From contig JABHUV010000136.1 in NCBI GenBank assembly GCA_018658605.1, positions 1-19,333 of the forward strand: a stretch of 19,333 bases of DNA, given 5' to 3'. Position 1 is the stretch's first letter. The number at the start of each line of letters is the position of its first letter. Both the position numbers and the translations under genes were made by a program. Below, piece by piece: positions 1 to 7,674 of this stretch. The stretch comes from Planctomycetaceae bacterium (GTDB lineage Bacteria; Planctomycetota; Planctomycetia; Pirellulales; Pirellulaceae). Under the pieces are notes generated by a model. That model was not told the origin of the DNA. It ran no database searches and saw only the letters and a list, made by a program, of their open reading frames with translations.

Positions 1-3000
1 GGTTTGCCTGCAAATCGTGCACGCAGTTCTGGGTCCTGAGTTGCAATTCCAACGGGGCAGGTGTTGAGGTGACACTTTCGCATCATGATACAGCCCAAGG
101 TGATCAGGGGTGCCGTTGAGAAACCGAATTCTTCGGCTCCTAGTAAGGCTGCGATGGCGACATCTCGTCCCGTTTTAAGTCCCCCATCTGTTTGTAAGAC
201 GGTTCGACTGCGTAGGTCGTTCATGACTAAAGTTTGATGTGTTTCGGCAATCCCTAATTCCCACGGCAAGCCAGCATGTTTGATACTGGTAAGTGGTGAA
301 GCTCCCGTCCCGCCGTTGTGGCCGGAGATCAGGATATGGTCGGCATGTGCTTTAGAGACGCCAGCAGCGACAGTGCCTACGCCTACTTCGGATACCAGCT
401 TCACGCTGATACGAGCACTTGGATTGGCATTTTTTAGATCGTGGATGAGCTGCGCGAGATCTTCAATGGAATAGATATCGTGGTGTGGAGGCGGGCTAAT
501 TAGTCCGACACCTGGAGTTGAATAACGAATCCGTGCGATGGTGTCATTAACTTTGCGACCAGGTAATTCTCCGCCTTCACCTGGTTTAGCGCCCTGTGAA
601 ATTTTAATTTGAATTTCATCAGCGTTGGCTAAATACCAGATGGTGACGCCGAAGCGTCCCGAGGCGACCTGTTTAATAGCGGATCGTTTTGAATCCCCGT
701 TTTCCAGCGGTGAGAATCTTTCGGGATCCTCTCCACCCTCACCTGTGTTGCTTTTGCCCCCTAGGCGATTCATTGCGATGGCTAATGTTTCATGAGATTC
801 GGCGGAAATCGATCCAAAACTCATGGCTCCCGTCACAAATCGTTTTACGATATCAGCCGCCGGTTCGACTTCACTGATATCGATTGGACCACCGTTTGAA
901 CCTGACTTAAAGGATAATAGACCTCGTAAGGAACACCGTACTCGTTCGTCGTGGTTGATGTGGTCGGCAAATTGTTGGTAGGTATCTGCATCGTTGTTGC
1001 GAGCGGCGTGTTGGATATCTGAAATCGCTGCGGGATCCCAACCATGGCGTTCACCAGCGGAACGCCAATGATATTGACCGGGGTTTGGAAGCGCTTGTGC
1101 GGCGTCGTCTTGTTGAGGTGGGAATCCTAGTGTGTGTCGTCGGAGTGATTCGGTTGCTAGGACATCAAAATCAACACCTTGGACGCGACTGGCGGTACCG
1201 ACAAAACAACGATCAATGACGGCATCTTGTAATCCGATCGCTTCAAATATTTGGGCACCCTTGTAGGATTGCAGAGTCGAGATCCCCATTTTACCCATGA
1301 CTTTGAGCATGCCCTTGGCGACCGCTTTTTTATAGATCTTAACAACCTTGTCATTGTCGGTGATGTCGTCTGGGCACAGTCCATCCAGACGTGCTTGCCA
1401 TAGCGATTCAAATGCGAGGTAAGGATTGATTGCATCGATTCCAAAACCGGCTAAGAGGCAATGGTGATGGACTTCCCGCGCTTCGCCGGATTCTAGCACA
1501 AGTCCGATTTGAGTTCGTTTGGCATGTTTGATCAGATGGTGGTGGACCGCACCTGTCGCGAGCAACGAGCTAATGGGTACCCGCTCGGCCGAAGTCGCTC
1601 GGTCTGATAAAACGACGAGGCTATAACCGTCGTCAATCGCCTGTAGGGTGTCATCGCAAATGCGTGAAAGTGCGGTTGATAGCCCGTCTGTACCTTCAGA
1701 TGCGTTATAGGTAATGTCGACGGTCTTTGTTTTCCAACCGCCTTGGTTCATCCCTTTTATAGCAGCGAGTTCGCTGTTGGTGAGAATTGGATGGGGAATC
1801 AAGAGTCGATTGGCTTGAGCCGGCGTCGTGTCCAGCAAATTCCCTTCGGGGCCGATGTAACACTCGAGCGACATGATAACGCCTTCGCGAATGGAGTCGA
1901 TCGCAGGATTAGTCACTTGTGCAAAAAGTTGCTTGAAGTAATCGTAGAGCATTCGCGGCTTGTCACTTAAGCATGCCAAAGCGGCATCGTTGCCCATAGA
2001 ACCGACGGGATCGCGTTGTTGATGCAACAATGGCAACAACATGAACTGTAGCGTTTCGCTGGTATAACCAAAGGCCTGTAATTGCTGTAGCAATTCAGCT
2101 GATTCAAAGCTTGGTACAGTGCTTGAGGTTGGAAGTTCTGCGAGCTCGATGCGATTATCGAGCAACCACTGGGCGTAGGGATTGCGATCTGCAAATTCAT
2201 TCTTGAGTTCGTCATCGGGTATTAACCGGCCTTGTTGGAAATCGACGAGGAACATCCGACCGGGTTGTAGGCGACCTTTATATTTGACGTTGGCCGGGTC
2301 AACTTGGAGTACGCCGACTTCGCTCGCCATGACGACCTTGTCGTCGTGGGTTAGGTAATAACGGCTAGGTCTTAGTCCGTTACGGTCGAGAACTGCGCCG
2401 ATGTATTTACCGTCGGTGTAGACGATTGAGGCTGGGCCATCCCACGGTTCCATAAGCGTGCTGTGGTATTCATAGAAAGCTCGTTTGTTTTCAGGCATGG
2501 TGTCATGCTTTTGCCATGCTTCGGGCACCATCATCATGACCGATTCTTGCAATGTGCGGCCAGTCATGTAGAGAAATTCAAGTACATTATCAAAAGTTCC
2601 CGAGTCCGAGCAGTCGGGTTCGCTGATTGGGAACAAGTGGTTCAAATCATCACCGAACTTGGTGCTTGCCATAACGCCTTCGCGAGCGGACATGGAATTC
2701 ATATTACCGCGGAGGGTGTTGATCTCACCGTTGTGCGCCATGAAGCGATTTGGTTGTGCGCGGTCCCAACTCGGAAAAGTGTTGGTTGAGAAGCGTGAGT
2801 GAACCATCGCTAGGTGTGTGATGTAGGCTGGATTAGAAAGGTCGGGAAAGAAAGGAACGACTTGATAGGTCGTCAGCATCCCTTTGTAAATCAAGACCTT
2901 CCAAGACAGCGAGCAGATGTAAAAGAGTTTGGCTTGGGACAGTGATTTAGACGAGCGTAATTGGTGGCTAGATCGTTTACGGATGATGTAAAGTTGTCGT

Positions 3001-3509
3001 TCGAAGTCATCGCCGGAAAGATCGTCCGCGGCTGCGACGATCAGTTGTTCAAAATGAGGCATTGCGGACAATGCAGTGGGGCCAACGCCGGCGCCGGTGG
3101 GGTTGGTGGGAACTGGGCGCCAGGTGATAAATTTCTGACCATGGTCGCTGATAATTTGTTCGACGGCTGCTTTACATTGATTTCTTTGTTCTTCGTCTAT
3201 TGGAAGGAATACGAGTCCAGCGCCGTATTTACCTTCTGCGGGCAACTCAATCCCTTGTTCTTCTTTGATCACTTGGCATAAAAATTCGTGTGGAAACCCA
3301 GTAAGCATACCCGCACCGTCGCCCGTATTGGCTTCGCATCCACAGGCCCCCCGATGCTCCATGGCCACCATAATTTCGTTGGCATCAAGGACGATTTGAT
3401 GACTTCGTTCGCCTTTGATATGCGCAACAAATCCCACACCACATGCATCTTTCTCAAATGCTGGGTCGTATAAGCCTTGTTTCTCTGGGTATCCGAATTG
3501 TTGCGTCAT
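1..3509 (-). CDS. gltB: Glutamate synthase large (alpha) subunit, 3' end outside window
   Basis: Makes glutamate from glutamine and 2-oxoglutarate; the large subunit carries the glutaminase, FMN and 3Fe-4S sites. About 1169 codons are visible from ATG 3509; the family is about 1500 residues, so the C-terminal part lies beyond the left edge. The N-terminus has DACGVGF with the presumed catalytic Cys at residue 23 after a short propeptide, then [19 protein letters not shown] and, further on, [10 protein letters not shown] and [12 protein letters not shown]. Later come [13 protein letters not shown] (about residue 970) and [11 protein letters not shown]. The iron-sulfur cysteines appear at about 1140, 1146 and 1151 in [13 protein letters not shown], with the spacing seen in E. 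coli GltB. The reading frame is the same at the start, at 2807, at 1298 and at the left edge, so no frameshift is evident. The start overlaps the stop of the upstream lysR-type gene (ATGA), and no clear Shine-Dalgarno is seen, suggesting translational coupling. No gltD is visible; it may lie beyond the left edge. Confidence 0.96.
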   Translation of the reverse strand, partial: MTQQFGYPEKQGLYDPAFEKDACGVGFVAHIKGERSHQIVLDANEIMVAMEHRGACGCEANTGDGAGMLTGFPHEFLCQVIKEEQGIELPAEGKYGAGLVFLPIDEEQRNQCKAAVEQIISDHGQKFITWRPVPTNPTGAGVGPTALSAMPHFEQLIVAAADDLSGDDFERQLYIIRKRSSHQLRSSKSLSQAKLFYICSLSWKVLIYKGMLTTYQVVPFFPDLSNPAYITHLAMVHSRFSTNTFPSWDRAQPNRFMAHNGEINTLRGNMNSMSAREGVMASTKFGDDLNHLFPISEPDCSDSGTFDNVLEFLYMTGRTLQESVMMMVPEAWQKHDTMPENKRAFYEYHSTLMEPWDGPASIVYTDGKYIGAVLDRNGLRPSRYYLTHDDKVVMASEVGVLQVDPANVKYKGRLQPGRMFLVDFQQGRLIPDDELKNEFADRNPYAQWLLDNRIELAELPTSSTVPSFESAELLQQLQAFGYTSETLQFMLLPLLHQQRDPVGSMGNDAALACLSDKPRMLYDYFKQLFAQVTNPAIDSIREGVIMSLECYIGPEGNLLDTTPAQANRLLIPHPILTNSELAAIKGMNQGGWKTKTVDITYNASEGTDGLSTALSRICDDTLQAIDDGYSLVVLSDRATSAERVPISSLLATGAVHHHLIKHAKRTQIGLVLESGEAREVHHHCLLAGFGIDAINPYLAFESLWQARLDGLCPDDITDNDKVVKIYKKAVAKGMLKVMGKMGISTLQSYKGAQIFEAIGLQDAVIDRCFVGTASRVQGVDFDVLATESLRRHTLGFPPQQDDAAQALPNPGQYHWRSAGERHGWDPAAISDIQHAARNNDADTYQQFADHINHDERVRCSLRGLLSFKSGSNGGPIDISEVEPAADIVKRFVTGAMSFGSISAESHETLAIAMNRLGGKSNTGEGGEDPERFSPLENGDSKRSAIKQVASGRFGVTIWYLANADEIQIKISQGAKPGEGGELPGRKVNDTIARIRYSTPGVGLISPPPHHDIYSIEDLAQLIHDLKNANPSARISVKLVSEVGVGTVAAGVSKAHADHILISGHNGGTGASPLTSIKHAGLPWELGIAETHQTLVMNDLRSRTVLQTDGGLKTGRDVAIAALLGAEEFGFSTAPLITLGCIMMRKCHLNTCPVGIATQDPELRARFAGK

Positions 3510-4510
3510 TCTTGTCTGTCTGCCAATAAAGGACTGTTGTTGTTTGATAAATTTGATAAGGCTGGCGAAGTTGCTTCCAAATTGGAAGCAGAAGCCAAGT
3601 GGTTGGTGGAATGTTGTTCGGGGAGGATATTTTCTTCATCCATCAACATCTCGATGAAGTTTTCGATATCGGCTCCGAGCGGGACGTTGTTAGGATGGAT
3701 AATACTGACGGGGCGAATAAGCGTGGGGCCAATGATGTCTGCGGTGCACAATGAGCTAGAGGTTAGTTCGCGTTGGACGTGTGCTTTGGGGAGAATACTG
3801 AAACCAGTGTTAATTTCAATGGCTCGCTTGAGTGTTTCAATATTGTCAAATTCCATCACGACGTTTGGATAGACTCGGTGGTCGGTGAGTACGCTGTGGA
3901 TTTTTTGGCTAATCCGCAAGTCGCGATTAAAAGCAACCATTTCTAATCCATTTAATGCCTGCAGTGAAAGTTGCTGATGATGGGCAAGTGGGTGTTCGTT
4001 AGAAAACACGATCACCATTGGTTCCGCTCGCCAAGCAATCGCGGCAATCGACTTAGTGGATTCTGCATAGCTCAGCAGTCCTAGGTGAGCGTGACCGGTT
4101 GTGACTAATTCATATACTTTTTGCGGGTGATGATACTCAAGCTGGACATGGATGTTTGGATTGTGCTTGTGAAATCTATGGACAAATTGTCGCATGGTAC
4201 TGAGCCCAACCGAGTATATTGATGCAACACGAATCGTATTTTCTGTGGCATTCGATAGGTGGCGAATATTTGATTCTAGTTCTTCAATTTGTCGTACTAA
4301 GCGATGGCACCCTTCAAAGTACTGGCGCCCTTCGGCAGTTACGATAAACGGACGTTTGGATCGGTCGAGTAGTTTGACGCCGAGACGTTTTTCGAGTTGA
4401 TTGATGATCTGACTCGTGGCGGATTGAGTGATTTGGTTGTCTTTTGCAGCGCGTGAGAAACTGCGTCGTGTGACAACATCACAAAATACTTTCATCGATC
4501 GCAATTTCAT
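3506..4510 (-). CDS. LysR-family transcriptional regulator, GltC-like position
   Basis: A 334-residue LysR-type regulator. The N-terminal winged helix-turn-helix covers about residues 1-60 ([20 protein letters not shown], then [16 protein letters not shown]). A linker helix follows and then a periplasmic-binding-protein-like effector domain at about 90-293. The family is usually 295-305 residues; here a Ser/Asn-rich tail of about 38 residues (about 297-334) is added. The stop codon overlaps the gltB start by four bases, so the two are very likely co-transcribed. By analogy with GltC of Bacillus, which controls gltAB, it probably senses a nitrogen or carbon metabolite and controls gltB. That role is inferred from position only, and the effector is unknown. 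Other LysR clades, such as CysB-like, cannot be excluded. The ATG start gives a standard LysR N-terminus; only a weak purine-rich stretch precedes it. Confidence 0.93.
   Translation of the reverse strand: MKLRSMKVFCDVVTRRSFSRAAKDNQITQSATSQIINQLEKRLGVKLLDRSKRPFIVTAEGRQYFEGCHRLVRQIEELESNIRHLSNATENTIRVASIYSVGLSTMRQFVHRFHKHNPNIHVQLEYHHPQKVYELVTTGHAHLGLLSYAESTKSIAAIAWRAEPMVIVFSNEHPLAHHQQLSLQALNGLEMVAFNRDLRISQKIHSVLTDHRVYPNVVMEFDNIETLKRAIEINTGFSILPKAHVQRELTSSSLCTADIIGPTLIRPVSIIHPNNVPLGADIENFIEMLMDEENILPEQHSTNHLASASNLEATSPALSNLSNNNSPLLADRQE
3573..3589. repeat. Perfect 8-bp dyad inside the 3' end of the lysR-type gene
   Basis: GCTTCCAA and TTGGAAGC are separated by one base. The inner TTCC-N5-GGAA fits the T-N11-A pattern of LysR-type operator boxes. 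It lies 64-80 bases upstream of the gltB start, inside codons for the variable tail of the regulator. As RNA it could form a 6-bp stem with a 5-base loop, but no U-run follows on the minus strand, so it is not a terminator. An operator role is inference. Confidence 0.45.
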
Positions 4511-4546
4511 ATTAATTTCTTTTAACTTAATAAAGTTGATTGCATT

Positions 4547-4579
4547 AAAGCTACCAGGTCATAAATTGCTGGTAGTTTT
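4547..4579. promoter_or_regulatory. Inverted repeat CTACCAG-N11-CTGGTAG upstream of the lysR-type gene
   Basis: The seven-base arms at 4551-4557 and 4569-4575 are perfect and can be extended by a G-U and three A-T pairs to 11 bp. It sits about 37-64 bases before the regulator's ATG. It may be an autoregulatory operator bound as DNA or an RNA hairpin in the leader. On the plus strand a TTTT run follows, so it could also act as a weak plus-strand terminator, although no plus-strand gene precedes it. Confidence 0.4.
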
Positions 4580-4717
4580 GTTGATAGCGTGAGTCACACA
4601 GCACAGGCGGTTTATTCTCAACGGCAGCCACTGCATATGCACTTGGGATGTCTTGTTAAGCCATTAGTCAAAATTGGACGGTTGCGACCTACACGTTGAT
4701 AGAGCACAAACTGGCCC

Positions 4718-4742
4718 GCTTACGCTGGAGGAACGAGTAAGC
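4718..4742. repeat. GCTTAC-N13-GTAAGC inverted repeat
   Basis: Six-base arms at 4718-4723 and 4737-4742 enclose a 13-base loop containing GGAGGAACGA. Its GC content is higher than the surrounding AT-rich spacer. It may be a copy of a dispersed intergenic repeat; only one copy was noticed in this window, so this is an inference. Confidence 0.25.
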
Positions 4743-4814
4743 TCGTATTCACGATAATTAAACTAAAAAATGACGCTTCGTTGGGATTGTGGAACCCTAA
4801 ATGGGCCATAAAGA

Positions 4815-4829
4815 AGTATTAGTAATACT
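4815..4829. promoter_or_regulatory. Perfect operator-like dyad AGTATTA-G-TAATACT
   Basis: Seven-base arms with a one-base spacer. It lies about 50-66 bases downstream of the predicted minus-strand start site and could bind a dimeric regulator. About one such dyad is expected by chance in a window this size, so support comes mainly from its position in the leader. Confidence 0.35.
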
Positions 4830-4887
4830 AAAACCTATTTAGATTACGATGATTAATACACACCGAATGGAAAAATCCCAAAACACT

Positions 4888-4915
4888 ATAATACTAGTTA
4901 TTTGAAGCATGTCAA
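4888..4915 (-). promoter_or_regulatory. Sigma70-type promoter for lysR-gltB
   Basis: On the minus strand a perfect -35 TTGACA (4915-4910) is followed after 16 bases by TATTAT (4893-4888), five of six matches to the -10 consensus. Transcription would start near 4881, about 370 bases before the regulator's ATG. It points toward the lysR-type gene and away from the upstream neighbour, which is also on the minus strand and ends at 5012. Confidence 0.55.
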
Positions 4916-5011
4916 CGGGGTGGAATAATCATTACGCGACCACATTATTAGAAATAATAATAGTAGTGCTGTTCTGTCATCAAACAGGGGTTCTAGCGTA
5001 ATCTTATTGAG

Positions 5012-6484
5012 CTATTTGACCGGTGGTTTTCGATAGTCCAGCGGTGGTTTTTGCCCAGGCATCATCAATGATTTGTAGGGTTGGCTGCCGAGTCGTTGTT
5101 GTAATTCGGATTTGGCGGCAGCAAGTATTTCGGGGCTACGGTAGAGATCCCAAGCGGTAGCTGCAATGACACGAGATGCTAAGTTCAACCCCTTCCCAGC
5201 AGCATCTGTACCGCCCGATGCGACTGCTTGCCAGCTATGCCCAGGCACTCCAGGAGTAAAGCAAGCCGTATTAAATCCGGTGGTGGGCACGACCCATGAA
5301 ACATCACCAACATCCGTGGATCCCATTCCCACAGTTCCACTGGTATCAATAACCTCTTTAATCGAAGAAAGTGGAACTTGGTTATCGATAGACTGTTGAA
5401 TACGAATGGCAAATTTTACATTGTCATCATCATATTCAAGATCATTGAGTTGACGAAGATTCTTCATGGTTACTTGCGCGAGTATATTGTTAGGAAGGAT
5501 TTCCAGAATCCCGCCTTGGAAATTAATTTCTAGTTTTGTTTCCGTGGCAAGTGCGCCAGCTTCCGCACATTTAACAAGTCGCTTATACAACTCGCGAACA
5601 ACATTGGATTTTGGGTGTCGAATATAATAATAAACTTCCGCAAATTCTGGAACTACATTAGGCGCACCTCCACCGGCTGTAATCACATGATGGATTCGAG
5701 TTCCATCCGGTGTATGTTCTCGTAGTAGTTGTGATGCAAAGTTTGTAAGTTCCACGGCATCCAATGCACTACGTCCCTGTTCCGGTGCTCCCGCTGCATG
5801 TGCCGCTTTGCCATGAAATCGAAACTTGACGGCATTGCGTGCTAATGTACTGCGGTCACCTGCTGAGTTACGACTACTTGGGTGCCAATGCAGCACTGCA
5901 TCACAATCCTTAAATAGCCCTGCATTAACCATGAACACTTTTGCACTGCCTCCTTCTTCGGCCGGACAACCGTAATACCGGATTGTGCCTTGTAAATTAC
6001 CAGCTTTGATTTGTTGTGCAATTGCAATAGCGCCTTCCATAGATGCGACTCCCAATAAATGGTGCCCGCAGCCATGACCATAACCATTGCCTTTGTCTTC
6101 GGTTTGAGCGCGCTGAGGTGTTGCTTGTTGAGACAACCCTGGCAAGGCATCGTATTCGCCAAGCATCCCTATGACGGGTTTACCTTTGCCAAAAGTTGCG
6201 GTAAAAGCTGTCGGTATTCCTGCGACGCCGGATTCGACGGCAAACCCTTGTGACCGCAGTATTTCTATCAGTAATGCACTGCTCTTGGTTTCTTGATAGC
6301 CGGGTTCTGCCCAGTTCCAAATCTGTTTAGCAGTTTCCCAACTTGTTTGTTGCCGAGCGTTAATAGTCTCAAACATCTCATTTTTTTGCACGTCTTGTGC
6401 AGCGAGTACAGTAATGCCGACGGACCAAGTTAGCGAGATTAGCAAGGTCACAGCCATGATTGGGTTGTAAGATTGTTGAGCCAT
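5012..6484 (-). CDS. Exported M20-family amidohydrolase, AbgB-like
   Basis: A 490-residue metallo-amidohydrolase resembling subunit B of p-aminobenzoyl-glutamate hydrolase. An N-terminal hydrophobic stretch at about 8-28, ending VLAAQ, looks like a signal peptide, so it probably acts outside the cytoplasm. M20 motifs are in order: GEYDALPG (109-116), GHGCGHH with metal-binding Cys139 and His141 (136-142), PAEEGG with the catalytic Glu pair (174-179) and HWHP (199-202). A dimerisation domain follows, then TVGMGSTDVGDVSW and PGVPGHSW near the C-terminus, as in AbgB. It hydrolyses an amide bond of an N-acylated amino acid or peptide; p-aminobenzoyl-glutamate is possible but not shown. E. coli AbgB is about 480 residues and has no signal peptide. 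No AbgA partner is adjacent. It is divergent from the MDR dehydrogenase, with 129 bases between. No strong Shine-Dalgarno is seen at ATG 6484. Confidence 0.9.
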   Translation of the reverse strand: MAQQSYNPIMAVTLLISLTWSVGITVLAAQDVQKNEMFETINARQQTSWETAKQIWNWAEPGYQETKSSALLIEILRSQGFAVESGVAGIPTAFTATFGKGKPVIGMLGEYDALPGLSQQATPQRAQTEDKGNGYGHGCGHHLLGVASMEGAIAIAQQIKAGNLQGTIRYYGCPAEEGGSAKVFMVNAGLFKDCDAVLHWHPSSRNSAGDRSTLARNAVKFRFHGKAAHAAGAPEQGRSALDAVELTNFASQLLREHTPDGTRIHHVITAGGGAPNVVPEFAEVYYYIRHPKSNVVRELYKRLVKCAEAGALATETKLEINFQGGILEILPNNILAQVTMKNLRQLNDLEYDDDNVKFAIRIQQSIDNQVPLSSIKEVIDTSGTVGMGSTDVGDVSWVVPTTGFNTACFTPGVPGHSWQAVASGGTDAAGKGLNLASRVIAATAWDLYRSPEILAAAKSELQQRLGSQPYKSLMMPGQKPPLDYRKPPVK

Positions 6485-6544
6485 CGTTATTGAATTCCGT
6501 AAGAGTCAAGTGTGTGAAAAGAGCACGTCGATTTATGCTGGTTC

Positions 6545-6573
6545 TTGTTAGCACATAATCGATGGGCTATAAG
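6545..6573 (+). promoter_or_regulatory. Candidate sigma70-type promoter for the MDR dehydrogenase
   Basis: TTGTTA (6545-6550) and TATAAG (6568-6573) are separated by 17 bases. They match consensus at 4 of 6 and 5 of 6 positions. Transcription would start near 6580, giving a short leader before the GTG at 6614. Confidence 0.45.
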
Positions 6574-6613
6574 AAGTAAGTCCATTGTAGTGTAACCCAT
6601 AGGGAACCCAAAC

Positions 6614-7597
6614 GTGCTCGCTGCTGAAATATACGCTCCTCGTCAAATTCGCATGATCGATATTGAAGAACCTACACTTGCCGACAGTGCAGCAGGTGAT
6701 ATTATCTTTCAACCAGAATTGGCGTGTTTATGCGGATCGGACTTACTTTATTTTGAAGCGGACAACGAAAGCTACGAACCCGTTGTCGGACATTCGCTAC
6801 ATGAATTGATCGGTACCGTGGTCGATACGAACGGTGAGAAATTCAAAATAGGTGATCGAGTATTATGTGTCCCTGTAAATCAAGTAGGGCTACAGGAACG
6901 GTTTGTGGTAACCGAAAATCAAGCGATTTATGTAGATCCACGACCTGATGAACGCGAAGCACTACTTGCTCAACCCCTTGGCACCGTGTTGTTTGCCCTC
7001 AGGCGGCTTCCAAATATCGTGGATCAAAATGTTGTGGTCGTAGGTCAAGGTCCGATGGGGCAACTTTGGAATTGTGCCCTAAGTCAACTTGGAGCGAGGC
7101 GAGTCATTGGGCTAGACCTCAACGCCGATCGCTTGCAGGTAAGTCCGGAGATGGGAGCGACTGATACCTTACAGGTGTCACCCGATCAAAATGCGGAGGA
7201 TATCGCTGCCGGCGTGCGGTCGATTCTCGGAGGCGAGTCTCCCGATCTCGTTATCGAATGTGTTGGTCACCGTGAGCAGATGGTAAATCTGTGTTTTGAA
7301 ATTTGTCGCAAAGCGGGCACGGTGTTCTTTTTTGGTGTCCCGCCTAAACATGTCAAGAACTTTGATTTACACAAGATGTTTTTCAAAAACCTAACGCTTG
7401 TTACTAGCGTCGGACCAGATTTTACCAAAGATTTTCCGTTGGCGATGCGATGGATAGCCGAAGGGCGAATCAACGTTGCACCTATTATTACGCACCATAT
7501 GCAATTAGCCCAAATACAAGAAGCCTTCGATTTGTTTAGCACGCGGCAAGACAGTGCACTGAAAGTGTTTCTTGATTTTCCTGCGTCCGGCAAATAA
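6614..7597 (+). CDS. MDR-superfamily zinc-binding alcohol dehydrogenase
   Basis: A 327-residue medium-chain dehydrogenase that should oxidise an alcohol or polyol with NAD(H). The GTG start is supported by AGGGA 8 bases upstream and by the protein aligning with the family from its first residues (LAAEIYAPRQIRMIDIEEP). Catalytic-zinc candidates are Cys40 in CGSD, His60 in VVGHSLHE and Glu64. The nucleotide-binding glycine motif is GQGPMG (144-149), with acidic Asp168 in GLDLN suggesting NAD rather than NADP. The four-cysteine structural zinc loop of classical alcohol, sorbitol and threonine dehydrogenases is missing (only Cys85 is seen there), and the protein is shorter than the usual 340-350. 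The substrate is unknown. It precedes the PSCyt/DUF1501 pair by 77 bases on the same strand, so partial co-transcription is possible. Confidence 0.88.
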   Translation: MLAAEIYAPRQIRMIDIEEPTLADSAAGDIIFQPELACLCGSDLLYFEADNESYEPVVGHSLHELIGTVVDTNGEKFKIGDRVLCVPVNQVGLQERFVVTENQAIYVDPRPDEREALLAQPLGTVLFALRRLPNIVDQNVVVVGQGPMGQLWNCALSQLGARRVIGLDLNADRLQVSPEMGATDTLQVSPDQNAEDIAAGVRSILGGESPDLVIECVGHREQMVNLCFEICRKAGTVFFFGVPPKHVKNFDLHKMFFKNLTLVTSVGPDFTKDFPLAMRWIAEGRINVAPIITHHMQLAQIQEAFDLFSTRQDSALKVFLDFPASGK

Positions 7598-7626
7598 TGG
7601 GAACGGCTAGCGGGTGAGAATTCCTT

Positions 7627-7632
7627 TATAAT
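7627..7632 (+). promoter_or_regulatory. Candidate -10 box upstream of the PSCyt gene
   Basis: A perfect TATAAT lies in the 77-base gap between the dehydrogenase and the PSCyt gene. No good -35 sits 16-18 bases upstream (CGGCTA at the expected place), so this is weak. It would give a leader of about 36 bases ending in a good Shine-Dalgarno. Confidence 0.3.
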
Positions 7633-7660
7633 AAATCAAGAACGATAGACCATCCGTTTA

Positions 7661-7667
7661 GAAGGAG
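7661..7667 (+). promoter_or_regulatory. Shine-Dalgarno GAAGGAG that fixes a TTG start
   Basis: A strong ribosome binding site ends seven bases before TTG 7675. This decides the start of the PSCyt gene, because the first ATG in frame would cut into or remove the signal peptide. It is the clearest Shine-Dalgarno in the window. Confidence 0.7.
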
Positions 7668-7674
7668 CGACAAG

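Larger units (their letters stand above)
4511..5011. other. 500-base intergenic region, leader of the lysR-gltB operon
   Basis: No convincing gene is present on either strand. It lies between the start of the lysR-type gene and the 3' end of the AbgB-like gene. It is AT-rich and holds a minus-strand promoter (4888-4915), a short perfect dyad (4815-4829), a hairpin near the regulator start (4547-4579) and a GCTTAC/GTAAGC inverted repeat (4718-4742). A 29-codon minus-strand reading frame (4809-4720) is also present but has no strong support. No known riboswitch consensus was recognised. Confidence 0.6.

Noticed and set aside
1..3473. Many short open frames on both strands across the gltB region, which could suggest a broken gene.
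   Set aside because: The minus-strand frame from ATG 3509 is continuous to the left edge and contains the GltB motifs in one frame at 2807, 1298 and 92; the short frames are shadows.
3477..3872. 131-codon plus-strand frame opposite the lysR-type gene.
   Set aside because: It is antisense to well-conserved LysR codons, has no family resemblance and no ribosome site.
4887..4892. Plus-strand TATAAT in the lysR leader region.
   Set aside because: No -35 at the right distance and no plus-strand gene until 6614; it overlaps the minus-strand -10 by symmetry.
4944..4958. ATTATT-AGA-AATAAT inverted repeat.
   Set aside because: Pure A/T in an AT-rich stretch; expected by chance and not positioned as a terminator with a U-run.
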